DNA from: Corallium rubrum
Taxonomy: Eukaryota; Cnidaria; Anthozoa; Scleralcyonacea; Coralliidae
Length of the DNA: 64,000 bases
Direction of reading: 5' to 3'
NCBI GenBank assembly: GCA_964035015.1
Contig: OZ035998.1
Location: forward strand, 16,040,179 to 16,104,178
Of the stretch, positions 22,572 to 34,305 are shown one piece after another. The position numbers and the translations under genes are program-made. The notes under the pieces are model-generated. The model saw only the letters and a program-made list of their open reading frames with translations. It had not been told where the DNA came from and did no database searches. The stretch's first letter is position 1. The number at the start of each line of letters is the position of its first letter.

Positions 22572-23715
22572 CTTTCGTTTGAAGAAAATTGCAAAAATGA
22601 AACTATTAGTAATTGACAACAAATAACCGGAGAGTAATGAGAGTAAGCAAATGTGTAAATTGTTAAAAAAATATTTTGATCACAAATACTGGTGTGAGAT
22701 TGATGAATGATCCCAGAAAAGAATGAATGATCTATATAGGATCACTGAGTCATTATTAAGAATATCTAGAGCCCTAGTTGGCATGGGGATGTAGATTTTA
22801 CTTACTTAACACTAACCCTTCTCCCCTAACATGCATGCATGATCAGACTGCATGATTCCATGATATTTCAAAAATATGTGACTGAACCTATATGGTGATT
22901 TGTGCAATGTGGGACAGCACATAATCTTTTCGTAGAAGTTTAATTGAGACTTGAGCACAGATTTCTGGATATTGTCAGTTACGCCACATTTTTGTCGCCG
23001 GATTTAGCTGTAGATTGACTGGATTCATGTCCGGATTTTTGTATTTCAATCGATTTTTTCCCGCGACAATTACCCGCGAACCGCGCCATTTACCCGTGCC
23101 CCGTGCCAATAGTGAACCTGCACAATCCAACGAGGACGAACGAATAACCTTATTAACTGAACGATTTAGTCGTCCAGACTCGTACAGATTTGCCCTCCCA
23201 TTGGTTAAGACAATGATATATTCGTCAGTACTGAGGCGGATGGTAATAACTTGTCGTTCCAACCAATAGGTAATCGAGTTTGTACGAAACTTGGGGACTG
23301 ACTGGTGCATGCAGTTGCCTCGGCAGACAAGTATATTTAACGCCACCCAAATCGAAACTTGTTTGTTCATAGATATCCCGCAATATACTCTTTGTGACAA
23401 CGCTGTCATTTAACCTTTACACTTGCAAAGTGTGGGGAATATGTTTATTTATAATGCAGTTTTTGAGCCCGATTGACGGCACGATAACATTCGATCATAA
23501 TTTGTGGTATTGTTCGACAAAAACAACAGCGATACTCGTAAACAATATAAACAAGGAGGAGGACTGCAGTTAAAAGCAATATAATATTTTCAATTTAACA
23601 CCATAATAACGCCCCAGTCTGCTAAAACGGTTGTACTGTAGTTAGAATCTGTATTACGATCCCAAAATGCAAATGTCAACTACACGTGTTGATAAGTTTG
23701 ATTCAAGTCAAATAT

Positions 23716-25930
23716 GCACAGGGAGCAGAGAAGTCAAGTATGAGTTATATTTACTGAACGTCTTACCTTTGACAACTTATGAATCAATTCACAAACCTGG
23801 ATGGCTTTGGATGGCTGGATTTTCAACTCGTACGGCTTGGCAAGTTAGCAAATACTTCGTGTATTAAAATTCAAGCAAATTCATTACACCGCAGCCTAAA
23901 GTATTGTGGGCTCGATGCGAGCTGATTGATCAACATAGATTTAATAATAGGAAAAGGGAGGAAACAGCCGTTGGACCATTTTGTTCAAATTGCTCTAACT
24001 CGCATGAGATTCAACAAAAAAGCCGTATTTTAAGTATCCTATCTAAACATTGTATATTCTCACCAAATCGTGCAAGATGTTTGCAGAAATGGTTGTTAAA
24101 GGTGCATATTTGGCGGCCAAAATTTACAGATTGTTTTCGTACGATGTGCACCGCAACACCTGGTGACGGAAATGACGTATTTGTTGATATGAACATGGTG
24201 GAAAGTGGTTTTCCCCCAAGTTAATATTTTAAGAAACGATTGTCCTTTCCACTTATTATAACTAAATCAGCGAGCGGTCTTTTCACTAGATCTCAATTCT
24301 TAAATTCTCATACACCAAACCTGGCTGAAACAGAAGGGAATATCGACCGGTCGACGGTAATGACGGCAGGCGAGATTCGTATTTTTATCTTAGACTGTCA
24401 AACGTCACACTTCAGTGTTTCAATTATTATAAAGCTTCACACAAAGGAGTTGACTCACAAGATCGAACTCAAAATATGAACAAATTTATAGCTTGAATAA
24501 GAGAATACCCTGGTTTTGCATCAAGCGACCGACTCATATTTATACGCATTTAAAAATTTAATCAAAGTTCTACTTTGGCCCAAGCTTTTATATGATCAGA
24601 TCTCATCGAAATATGCTTACGTACACGTATGAATGCACTTAATATTCAAAGATCTTACCGGCATTTAGAAACAAAAACATGTTTCTCCGTGTTCGATGTA
24701 TTTATGGTTTGAAATCTCCTTGAAATTTCCAACGGTCAACTGGTCTAGTGAGGTCATTACCCAAGATTCCGTATTTTTTACCAAAAAATCCCAAGGTTCA
24801 CAGCTTCATTTACTGTAGCCTGCAGATAACCACTAAAGACTTCTGCTTTCCTATTGGTTGAAATTTCGCGCGTTTTTATTGACTATGCCCTACTATTTCC
24901 CAGGTCTCTATCGCCGTTTGAGTGTGCATGTTCCAAATTTTTTTCGTTGGCATCAACATATTGCAATCTGAGCCCACTTTATCAGTGATACTTCATTTGA
25001 ATAGAGTACTTCATCTTGTCTAAATCAAACGCATACATAAAGAACGCAGGGCTGGACACTGAGTATGATCTAATGATCAAGTAAATTTAAAAAAAATACA
25101 ATTAACATTGAAATCAGCTTTTTAAAACCGAAACTGTTTGCTCTGGAAAAATCCCAAGAAAAATCCCAAGGTTGAATCTCTGAGAAAAAAATCCCAAAAA
25201 AATCCCAACTCCTTCAAAAAATCCCAAGATCTTGGGATAAAATCCCAAGGTTGGCAACACTGATCTCCTTGAAATTTCCAACGGTCAACTGGTCTAGTGA
25301 GGTCATTACCCATTCGCTTCCGGTATTTGTGCACTTCCGTCACCAGGTGTTGCGGTGCACATCGAACGATTGAACGTTAAGAGTTTCCTCCCTTTCTCTA
25401 TTTTTATTCGGGTTACCATCCATAGAGATCATATAAATACTAGAGGGGGCATTGGCGGGAAAATTTGGTAACCACATGGGGGCCGCCATTACCTATGATA
25501 TTTCAGTCAATTGGTTGGCAAATGTACTAGACCCAGTCCTTTGCCAACCAACGCGCCTAATGTTTGCCTTCAAAAAAATCCAAGATGGCGGCGTTCAATT
25601 GGTTACCCGCCGTTGACTGAAACTAAGATAGGATGCCCCCTCTAGTATTTATATGATCTCTATGTTACCATCGGGGTACATCGGCTAGGAATATCGTTTC
25701 CGAAGCAAGCTTCGCTGACGTTCGGGGGCAATGCGAGCCCACAATACTATAGGCTGCGGTGTAATGAATGCTTGAATTTTAATACACGAAGTGTTTGCTA
25801 ACTTGCCAAGCCGTACGAGTTGAAAATCCAGCCATCCAAAGTCATCCAGGTTTGTGAATTGATTCATAAGCTGTCAAAGGTAAGACGTTCAGTAAATATA
25901 ACTCATACCTGACTTCTCTGCTCCCTGTGA
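23716..25930. repeat. Large inverted repeat, arms about 500-600 bp
   Basis: The left arm 23716-24220 and right arm about 25316-25930 are complementary. Examples are CTCGTACGGCTTGGCAAGTT / AACTTGCCAAGCCGTACGAG and TGACAACTTATGAATCAATT / AATTGATTCATAAGCTGTCA. The 1.1 kb centre has two direct copies of CCAACGGTCAACTGGTCTAG (24732 and 25275) and several ATCCCAAG words at 25150-25250. The right arm is lengthened by a MITE insertion. Confidence 0.75.
25421..25664. mobile_element. hAT-like MITE with perfect inverted ends and 8 bp duplication
   Basis: The terminal 29 bp are perfect inverted repeats starting CATAGAGATCATATAAATAC. They are flanked by identical TTACCATC at 25413-25420 and 25665-25672. 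At 244 bp with no frame, it is non-autonomous. An 8 bp duplication is typical of hAT transposons. It sits inside one arm of the larger inverted repeat, so it is the younger insertion. Confidence 0.88.
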
Positions 25931-26836
25931 ATATGTTGACGTTTCTTCAGTGCTCTTGTGGCAATACCTTGGACTATATGTATATATAACAATGACTTAT
26001 TATAATTTTTCGTTAAACAGTTTTTACCATGCAAAAGTTCTCAATAAAAAGTGCATGTGAAACAATGGATGATTTTGTATTTTACTCTTGGGAGTTTCAG
26101 CTAATTGTTAATAAACGATTTTAAAATATGAGGACAATTATTAGACGCGTGCTGGACGATTATACTGTAGGTTATAATCCCCGCGATAACTCAGCCTTGG
26201 CAAATTCTTCGTTAAAATATATACCTCCAGGAAAATCGATTATAAGATTAGGGAATTTGGAAGAAAAACACTGATTATATTATATTTCGACAAAATCATC
26301 ATCAACGAAATATGTAGAAACCACATTTTCCACAGCTTCGAGAGGACGTATAACCGAAGGCGGTCCGAGAGTACATTCGTATTTCTCGTTATACTCCTGA
26401 CTAGCTGAATCAGTCTTCTGGGACTGATCATGGAGTTGACATACGGCTTTACGCTTTTGGTCGTTCTTATACTGAATTTTGACGACTATTAATTATATTC
26501 TGGCAATAGCCAATGAACATCTAAGATTTTGCTTGCTATATAATTAGCATAACTGCATGCATATTCGTCCATTCTCGTTGGATTGTGCAGGTTCACTAAT
26601 TAGATTATCTCTTTTTTGACATTTGTATCGATTTTCGTAAAAAAAGTCTGTCAACGGATCGGATAAATTCGAATTTCTAATTCTGATAGACTTAATTCTG
26701 TTTTGACTTCTGAGTGAATGTGGAGTGAGAGCTTAACGGGAGTATAGGGCTTATTTTTTAAACTTTCTAAAAGTCAGGATTTCCTTGGCATTCCAAGCAG
26801 TATTTCACTCGCGATATATAGCAACGTCTAGTTTAC

Positions 26837-27046
26837 CTTTTTTAGTTTCTGCATTCCTTCGGGAACTTTGCCTACCCATTTGTGACTACAATTCGGGCAG
26901 TCAATGGTAGCATTTTGAACTTTTTTCATGATACTTTGAAGAATAGAGGCAAATGGAGTCACACCAATGCCTCCAGCTATTAACACTGCGTGCTCAGCTT
27001 CAAAAATATGGACTGAAGGAGCTCCGTAAGGCCCGTCAACGTAAAT
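26837..27046 (-). CDS. NOX5: Gene B exon 13 (NADPH-binding)
   Basis: 210 nt, phase 0/0, 70 codons (residues 718-787). It begins IYVDGPYGAP and continues AGGIGVTPFASILQS, then CPNC and a Trp. The donor is AAG/GTAAAC and the acceptor TTATGATAG. Length and phase are identical to the gene A exon 8543-8752. Confidence 0.95.
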
Positions 27047-28360
27047 CTATCATAAACAACAAACAAACAACATTAATAACGTGTTATATATTTTCAATAA
27101 TTAATTCCTCCCAACCAAAAATAAACTTTAAATAAATATGTCAGTGCATTCTATTTTAGATTTTAGATTTTAGACTGAACATTTTAAGCGTTTTTTCCAA
27201 GTATATTAGTATAAACTAAAAATTTCTCAAAAAAATTAAGAGCGAATAATCCAATTGTATTTGGTAGAACCTAATTTGTGTTCTTTAGTTCTTCGAAATA
27301 ATTAGAAAAATAAAGGATACAACCATTCCTTCCCTGTAAGAAAGAACAACGTATTGTACTCACGAAGACCACACTTCGTGTGCTGCTAAATTTCCTACTT
27401 TCTCTTTCTTCTTTCCTCCCTACTTTTCTGCCTCTTTTCCTTCCTTCTTTCCCCCTCCCAATCTCCCCTCCCCCTATGTCTCTCAGAGTTGGGAAAAGGC
27501 TTTGTGAATGCGTGTACCATTCACGAAAAAAATTCATTCACTAGGCTACACGTTAAAAGCCACATAAAACAATTTAAAATCTGAGAAAGTTCTAATTATT
27601 ACTCATGCAGTGTGGAGATGGAAGGTGTTGATTTGCAGAGAACGCTGGATAACCAATAAATGCGTATTACTGACAGAAGTTCAAGATGAGATATCTAAAG
27701 TCTGTCTTTCCGCACCGGTCGGGAGAAAGTTATAAGCAGTTAGTTATAGCAGACTAGCTGCCAATACTGAAATCCTATCCGGAAGAAGGTGGAAAGCATT
27801 TTCCAACTCTGCTACCTCTTTTACCTCTTTCTCTCTATATATAGTACGTGTGCGTGTGTGTTCCATGCAATTTAAAGGGCTAATAAACCCTAATAAGCTA
27901 TATATGGATTATATATAATGTGAATATAGCTGAATGCCAAAATATCTTTTTACTTGAACCTTTATTTAGTATTATGTAGAGGTTTGTATTTTCCAAATGG
28001 TAATGAGGATGACGTCAATGTAGGCATTTGTGTTTCTTATTCCTTTTCTTACAAAAAACCGCCTGAAGATTTTAATGAAACAATGATAACATATCGAATA
28101 AACTATTTACGTATGCCGTTAACATGTGAATTGAGTAACATTTCGCCTGTAATAAAACATCTTGTATGTAAATTATGCCTACATAGACGTCATCCTCATT
28201 AACATTTTGAAAATACAAACTTCAATATAACAACATATACAAGGTCAATAAAAAAATATTTTGGCATTCAACTATTCACATTAAATAGAATCCATATTGG
28301 TAATATCATATTTGGGTTAATAAACACTTTAACATTTAATTCAATACGTGTTATAGTTAC
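27047..28360 (-). other. Gene B intron 12
   Basis: It contains a pyrimidine-rich tract (about 27395-27480, CTTT/CCTC words) and a TTAA-flanked MITE (27876-28328). Otherwise nothing is recognised. Confidence 0.6.
27876..28328. mobile_element. TTAA-flanked inverted-repeat MITE (family of 34306-34778), copy 1
   Basis: TTAA lies at 27872-27875 and 28329-28332. The ends AGGGCTAATAAACCC and its partner GGGTTAATAAACACT are inverted. Arms of over 75 bp contain GAATGCCAAAATAT and GGTAATGAGGATGACGTCAA with their complements. It ends 28 bp from the splice donor of exon 12. Confidence 0.8.
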
Positions 28361-28493
28361 CCGTAATTTCTTTGGCTTCTCTATTGCTTCGCCAGGCCGT
28401 TCTGTCTTTCTGTGTCTAATTTCAATCGCTTCGTTCCCGTTCTCATCTGACGTCATTCCGTCGTTGTCAGTGCCTATGTTTACTTCCAAATTT
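28361..28493 (-). CDS. NOX5: Gene B exon 12 (variable linker)
   Basis: 133 nt; the first base completes Arg673 and 44 codons follow (674-717). The acceptor is TTAATTCTTAG and the donor CGG/GTAACT. The sequence is acidic then basic (GTDNDGMTSDENGNE, later RHRKTERPGE and EKPKKLR). It is recognised by position, phase and continuity, as this loop is not conserved. Gene A has 75 codons here. Confidence 0.82.
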
Positions 28494-29115
28494 CTAAGAA
28501 TTAAATTTTTAAGAAATAACTGAAGTCTATTCGTTATCTTAAAAGGTATATTTTAAAGTCAAACAAGAGGGAACTCGGAGACCGCATATAGCCCACGAGA
28601 CGTACACATGAATGAATGAATGAATGAATGAATGAATGAATGAATGAATGAATGAATGAATGAATGAATAGAATGAATGAATGAATGAATGAATGAATGA
28701 ATGAATGAATGAATGAATGAATGAATGAATGAATGAATGAATGAATGGACGGATGGACGGATGGATGGACGGACGGACGGACGGACGGACGGACGGACGG
28801 ACGGACGGACGGACTGACGGATGGACGAACGGAGAACGGACGGACGGACGTACGTACGGACGAAGGAACGAACGAAGGAACGAACGAACGAACGAACGAA
28901 CGAACGAACGAACGAACGAACGAACGAACGAACAAACAAACAAACAAACAAACAAACAAACAAACAAACAAACAAACAAACAAACAAACAAACAGGGGTG
29001 AAAACATAACCTCCTGGTAGAGGTAACAAACGCAACAAATAAAAAAAGAGAATTTCATTTACATAATTAAAATTAACACATGAATTTTCTTCACATAATG
29101 AAACACAACACTAAC
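28494..29115 (-). repeat. Gene B intron 11 with AATG/GACG/AACG/AACA microsatellite
   Basis: Between about 28609 and 28995, tetranucleotide runs follow one another: AATG, then GGAC/GGAT, then AACG, then AACA. Each step differs by one or two bases. Long frames in it are artefacts. Confidence 0.95.
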
Positions 29116-29396
29116 CTTTCTCTTTCCTTTGCTCTGAATGTCTTTTCTCGTCTAATAGCAACTCGATTGGTGAGTGATTTACCCCGAATAACTTCTTCTT
29201 CAAAATATTGATATAATTTTTTAGTCCAAGTTCCAACACCTCTGACGTGTACACAAAGCACTCCATGCTGCTCGGGTGAGCTGCTGATTGTAAAAGGATG
29301 CCACTCATTCTGGGCTATCTCAGGAATATTGATATGTACATAATCCCCAGGTTTAAATTTAAAATTCGGCGGCCTCGTGATGACTAAATGTGTGAC
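29116..29396 (-). CDS. NOX5: Gene B exon 11 (FAD-binding)
   Basis: 281 nt, start phase 0, ends with two bases of a codon. Residues 580-672 begin VTHLVITRPPNFKFKPGDY and include NEWHPFTISSSPEQ, HVRGVGTWTKKLY and a basic end (RREKTFRAKERE). The donor is AG/GTTAGT and the acceptor AACTTGTAG. It is homologous to the first visible gene A exon. Confidence 0.95.
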
Positions 29397-29462
29397 CTAC
29401 AAGTTATAAACATATTTCTCAAACCATATAATGTCAACTAATGATATATACTAATGATATAT

Positions 29463-29466
29463 ATAC

Positions 29467-29546
<80 letters not shown>
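29463..29546. repeat. (TA)n microsatellite
   Basis: About 80 bp of uninterrupted TA, following ACTAATGATATATA words. Confidence 0.95.
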
Positions 29547-29552
<6 letters not shown>

Positions 29553-29651
29553 ACATATAGGTAAGAATTTATATCTCAATGCAAAAGCACATTTCATTAA
29601 AATAGATAAAATTAATGAATGAAATTAGTCATTTAATATTATATTTGTTGA

Positions 29652-30143
29652 TTTTAAAGGGTATGGGCAAGAAAAACACAACATTTCAAAAACAAACCAA
29701 CGACATGATACAATCTAGCGTGTTATTTAGACCCAAAGTATTCCAATAAAACAACTTAATTACACTTTTAAAGTTGCTAATCTGAATCAGTATCTGCCAT
29801 CTTGGATACATCATTATATGCATGTGATGTCACAAGCTGGGTAAAGGGAAAACTTTAGTTAGCCATACTTTTACATATATAACTCTGAAACTCATTTTTT
29901 GTTCCACAGAAATTCAGCTGCCAGAAGAATAAGTTTCATCATGTTTACCCAGCTTGTGACGTCAGTTAATTAGGCTAGGTCCTACAACAAGATGGCGAAA
30001 GGCAAGATTGTCTTTTGTCGAAATTAGTGATGTTGTTTGGCACAAGAGTTGTTTTGTTTACTTGCATTACCATCGCAAGACAGTTTGTTAATCAGAAATT
30101 AAAAGATGTGTACTTGTAATTTTTGTTGCCCTTATCCTTTAAA

Positions 30144-30144
<1 letters not shown>
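29652..30144 (+). mobile_element. MITE family 1, copy 3 (full length)
   Basis: The ends TTTTAAAGGGTATGGGCAA and TTGCCCTTATCCTTTAAAA are inverted, each carrying TTAA at the edge. The internal sequence matches 8068-8509 and 1-362. It directly abuts the TAA run that precedes the LINE. Confidence 0.82.
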
Positions 30145-30237
<93 letters not shown>

Positions 30238-30395
30238 CAATAATGGAAACTTTATTAAATGTCTTTTTATATAATATACAATTGTAAATCTCGCTTATTT
30301 AAGGTAATTTACAATCGGCTACTTGAATCAACACTAACAATATATAACTAATAACTATATATAACAACATAAAACAAATATACAGCACAATCATT

Positions 30396-31412
30396 TTAAA
30401 AAGTTAGCAGTTCAGGATTTGTCCATTCCTTGTTTCGGCAACAGAATATGTAATAGGTGGTTCTGATTGCGATCGTCGTCATTCTACTAATACAATATTT
30501 TTGATGAGTCTTGTCAAGATTAAGATCATTTAGCATTTCTATGAATGTAGAACATTCTGCTGCAAAGACACCAAGGCAGCCAATCGATAGGTTTACAAAT
30601 TTAACTGATCTGAATTGTTCACTTTGACTTTGTTCCCTAATCAATTCTGAATATTTGGATTTTTTACGATCGACGTTGTTCTGAAGATTTGACTCAAAAC
30701 CAACAGTCAGTTCAACAATGTAGAGGCATCCACTTGGAGTTGATAGGAGCAAGTCTGGACGGTATGTGTCACCAGTTATTATGGATGGACTTTTATAACC
30801 TGGAAGATCAACATAAAGACTTGAACCACTTACGGTCTGTAGGGTCGTTGCGAGAAAGTTCAAGATAGAGTCGTGTCTCCATGTAAATCGTTCCAGGTAC
30901 GACTGGCAACCTGCCACTACGTGAAGAAGAGTTTCCGGGACCAGACAAAGAGAACAATCTGAAGTTGGTGATACACCCCATCTTGCAAGGGTTTTGCGCG
31001 TGGGAAGAGAGTTATTCATATATCGTATCGTAAAATTAAAAATATTTTTCCGGAGGTTGGACTGAGACGCACACCATATTTTCGTAAGCTGGGGAAAGGA
31101 GAACTTAGTAATATTGGAGAAAAAGGATCCCTGACAGGTTAAATGGTTATGGAGTCTATCTTCTTGTCCAGAGCGAAAGTCCTTAAGAACTTGCTTGGTG
31201 GAGTTATAGACATACTGGATATTTGTGCTGTTACTAGTTGACTTCCAGAGTTCATTGATTGCTTGGTTTGGAGATGTTTTAAGAGCTGTACGGAGAACTG
31301 TTTGGCATTGGGTGAATTTGACAGATGGAGGACAAATATTAAGACCAAATTTGTTTCTGGTTAGGTAGACAGTACTAAGTGTTCCTGATATAGGTATTAA
31401 ATTTCGAGCCAT
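30396..31412 (-). pseudogene. LINE C-terminal frame: zinc motif and endonuclease
   Basis: A 338-codon frame. After the RT thumb region it carries C153-x2-C156-x7-H164-x4-C169 (CSLC...HVVAGC). The endonuclease core follows: RPD at 218-220, then IVELT with E234, and a KKSKY lysine cluster at 250-254. This order is characteristic of LINEs that cut with a restriction-like nuclease and not the apurinic type. The true upstream continuation is in a different frame (31400-32203). Confidence 0.8.
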
Positions 31413-32203
31413 TTACGAATATAACTGTTCGCTACAGAATCAATGTTCTCTGAAATCCAAGTTTTTGATAAAGTAGTAACAGTAAAATGCCAGGATATTT
31501 TGGATAAAACATAGCGACTGTACAAGAGGATTTTATTTTTTGGATGTAGTGGCCTGGAATCAATATCAGTCATTACTTCGTCAATAAGGGAGGTAAGTTC
31601 AGACTTGTGTTGTTGATCGGACATATTGAAGTCAAAGTATCTTCCTAAATATTGAAAATACTCGCCAATTTTGGTCGCTGGAATTAGTTGATTATTAATG
31701 AGGAGTTTCGGTAGATCTTGGATGGATTTTGTTACAGCTTTTTTAATGCCAAAAGTACTACACTTATCAATCCGTATAATCATGTTGGACCATTGGCACC
31801 AAATAGAAAAGCGGTTCAAAAGATGTTGGTTTTCTGATTCTTGACTACTTATAACAGCAGCGTCATCAGCAAACTGAAACCAGTGGATAGGATTTAAAAA
31901 CTGAAAGGAGAAACCAAACTGACGATACTTCTCGGCTTTGATATGCTGAATAAAAGTGTTAAAACACATATTAAACAGCAGAGGACTGAGACAATCGCCT
32001 TGCAGTACGCCACGGCCAACAGATATGAACGGAGTACAGAATTCAGGTGTAATTATTGAGGTATGGAAATCCGTGTATAGACTTTTTATAACAAATTTTA
32101 TATGGTCAGGGATATGGTGGTAATGAAAGACGGATTGAATTAAATTGTGATGAACTTCGCCAAAGGCATTTTTCAGGTCAAGCAGAGTGATGACAAGAGA
32201 AAT
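31400..32203 (-). pseudogene. LINE reverse transcriptase fragment
   Basis: The frame carries the RT catalytic motif A (LLDLKNAF), GVLQGDCLSPLLFN, and the catalytic FADD box (HWFQFADDAAV), then thumb sequence ending IRKWLEI. The run of Ile codons in front is translated microsatellite, showing that truncation fell just upstream of motif A. The frame closes within a few codons of the point where the downstream frame opens, so a single indel near 31400-31412 breaks the protein. Confidence 0.85.
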
Positions 32204-33362
32204 AATAATAATAATAATAATAACAATAATAATTATGTGCCAAATCAATAAAGCTGCTTCCTCGAACTCCTTCCTGAGCTAACGTCAAACTACATTTTTC
32301 TGCTCTGCATAAGGAAGCCTTCGGACAGGAATGACAAACAAGCTATCGATAACGAAAGCCACTTCCTAGCCAACATAAACACACCTTTTGTCATATAAAT
32401 TGTTGTCAGTGCTCTCTATAGCCATACTATTCCTCCAATAAATTCAGAACGTTTCATATTTTTACTTAGCCTGCATTCATAATCCCCAAGCTATGGCGCA
32501 AAGCGCGGCGAGAGTAATCTCACCCTGCGTGGAGTTTGACTTGCGCCATGAATTGTAAAAGGACTGGGTAGGAAACTAATAGTCATGTGCGGTGTTTTGA
32601 GCCTTTTGATTGGTTAAATCGCATTTACTCAGTTTGCAAAATGGTTGAAACCTAGTTGCAAATAGTGATGTTACAAATGGTGTGAATGTGTTTGTTTTCT
32701 ACTGAGGTTTTTAAGTGAACTTTTTTTTAAATTCTTCATCTTCTCACATTCAGATGACTATGTTGACGGTTCACATGATGTTATCACCTTACAAACCTGC
32801 CTAAGCCACAATCGAGTGTTCCAGTTAAACGTTGCAGTTGATCTTTGTTTTGATGTTTCCTGTGTTGTTTTGAAGAAAGTGGCGTCGCAAAATAATGCTT
32901 TGTTTTGCTCGGAATTTGCGATGCATATTTTAACTAGTAAACCTTGATATTTTCTTTTAAAATGCGTAATAATAGAAGGGCATTCTATCGTATTGTGGTT
33001 TTGTTGTATTTACAGGCAGTTCAATTATTATTTTAAGCTGTATTAATCCTAAACTTTGAATATAGTAGGGGATTTTTAAGCTTGTCAATTTCGACCAGGT
33101 TGCCATGCTCATGCCATGAAGTTTCCTATCCAGTCTTTTTACTATCCATGCTTACACCGAGTTGAAAAAGCATGCAAACGAATTCAATCAGAAGGCGCCC
33201 CAAATGTTCGCGGATCTCTATGAATATGCCATCAAGAAATTGTGGGATATGCGCAGTCCATAAAAGTAACATTTTCAGTGCGCGGTAAAAACAATACGTC
33301 ATTTTATCTGTTTCGTAATTTTATCATGTTTGTGCAATAGGTTATGCTGCGCTATATTATAC

Positions 33363-33554
33363 CTTTGATGCTAGAGTAATGCCTTCCTCGATGTACGTTG
33401 GACCATAACGCGCCACGTTAACCCAGCGCATGCGGATTATTCGTTCTATTAGATACAGTATACCTGGAACAACGATCCACTTCCAGAAATTGGGAGCATG
33501 CACAAGCAACAACACCCAGAAAAATATGTATAGATGGTGAGTCCAGTAGAAGAG
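33363..33554 (-). CDS. NOX5: Gene B exon 10 (membrane helices 5-6)
   Basis: 192 nt, phase 0/0, 64 codons (516-579). It starts LFYWTHHLYIFFWVLLLVHAP; H521 and H534 are 13 apart, as for the helix 5 heme ligands. NFWKWIVVPGILYLIERII follows (helix 6). The exon ends LASK, with donor AAG/GTATAA and acceptor TTTGTTTCAG. Confidence 0.95.
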
Positions 33555-34072
33555 CTGAAACAAACAAAATAAAAGAAAAGGATCCTGGTTATACGTTTGC
33601 CAATTGACTGTACCGAAAAAATGGTGACTTGTACATCTAACCACAATCCTTTGCGTGCAGTTGATATTGTTTCTTGCAGAATTATATTGGAAGCTATGGT
33701 TTTAAAACGATCAACTTTGGTAGGAATGAAGTTCATGCTTACTTAATCCACCTTAGCATGATAAACAATGTTTAGTCGTTACTTGAGCTGATTTGAGGTC
33801 GCAAAGCATTGTGGTTAATTGTACCGCCGCCATCTTTTTCGGTACCGTCAATTATATGTCAATTCCTAGCCGAGGAGTTCCCTTATTTACTCGAACTAAA
33901 TGCAACACTTGTTTTTCTCTGCTTAAAATGTTGTATCCAGGATTTACGCACCCCGAAGGCGACAGACCTACCTAGCGAGACCCGTTTGCTGAAGCGTCCG
34001 ACACCTCGATCTGCTTAGTTTTCGGATGCTGTATACTAAACCTGTAATAACAGTGTTTGTTACAATACTCAC
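33555..34072 (-). repeat. Gene B intron 9 with inverted repeat
   Basis: About 33590-33865 pairs end to end: TTGCCAATTGACTGTACCG / CGGTACCGTCAATTATATG and AACCACAATCCTTTGCG / CGCAAAGCATTGTGGTT. It is non-coding. Confidence 0.6.
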
Positions 34073-34251
34073 TTCAAAATAACCTTTTCTTCGAACAAAT
34101 GGTTGTGAGCAGATGATCATTATCACAAGTATAACAGACAGAATTACTCCTGTGATGCCTGCAGACCCGTTTACCCAACCTTGCCCAGCCTTTGTTGTAA
34201 AAACATATTCCCAAACAGCAATTGAAGTCCCATTCACCTCTGGATTTGCAA
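34073..34251 (-). CDS. NOX5: Gene B exon 9 (membrane helix 4)
   Basis: 179 nt; the first two bases complete Ile456 and 59 codons follow (457-515). It contains GQGWVNGSAGITGVIL, matching the NOX5 loop before helix 4, the hydrophobic helix to about 504, then QPFVRRKGYFE at the cytosolic side. The donor is GAA/GTGAGT and the acceptor TTTAATATAG. Confidence 0.95.
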
Positions 34252-34305
34252 CTATATTAAATTAAGATATTGATTGAAATATTTATAAACCCAATGTTTT
34301 GTTAA

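Larger units (their letters stand above)
22572..26836 (-). other. Gene B intron 13
   Basis: The middle is a large inverted repeat (23716-25930) containing a hAT-like MITE (25421-25664). 22640-23600 and 25940-26830 show no recognisable feature. Confidence 0.6.
30147..32235 (-). mobile_element. 5'-truncated LINE with restriction-like endonuclease (R2/R4 type), inside a TAA microsatellite
   Basis: On the minus strand the element runs from about 32203 to 30235. It carries reverse transcriptase motifs, a CCHC zinc motif and a PD-(D/E)xK-type endonuclease in that order, the layout of R2/R4/NeSL LINEs. Both ends abut TAA repeats (30147-30234 and 32204-32235). Elements of the R4/Dong group are known for inserting in TAA repeats. 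It lacks the N-terminal DNA-binding part and the first RT motifs and has a frameshift, so it is dead. It lies in the same orientation as gene B. Confidence 0.82.
29397..33362 (-). other. Gene B intron 10
   Basis: It holds a TA run (29463-29546), a family 1 MITE (29652-30144), a TAA run and the LINE fragment (30147-32235). 32240-33360 shows no recognised feature. Confidence 0.7.

Noticed and set aside
28534-29058. Frames rich in Phe-Val-Cys-Leu or Ser-Phe-Ile-His
   Set aside because: They come from the tetranucleotide microsatellite in intron 11 of gene B.
30139-30235. CRISPR-like array at the TAA repeats
   Set aside because: It is a simple trinucleotide run with no spacers, in a eukaryotic context.
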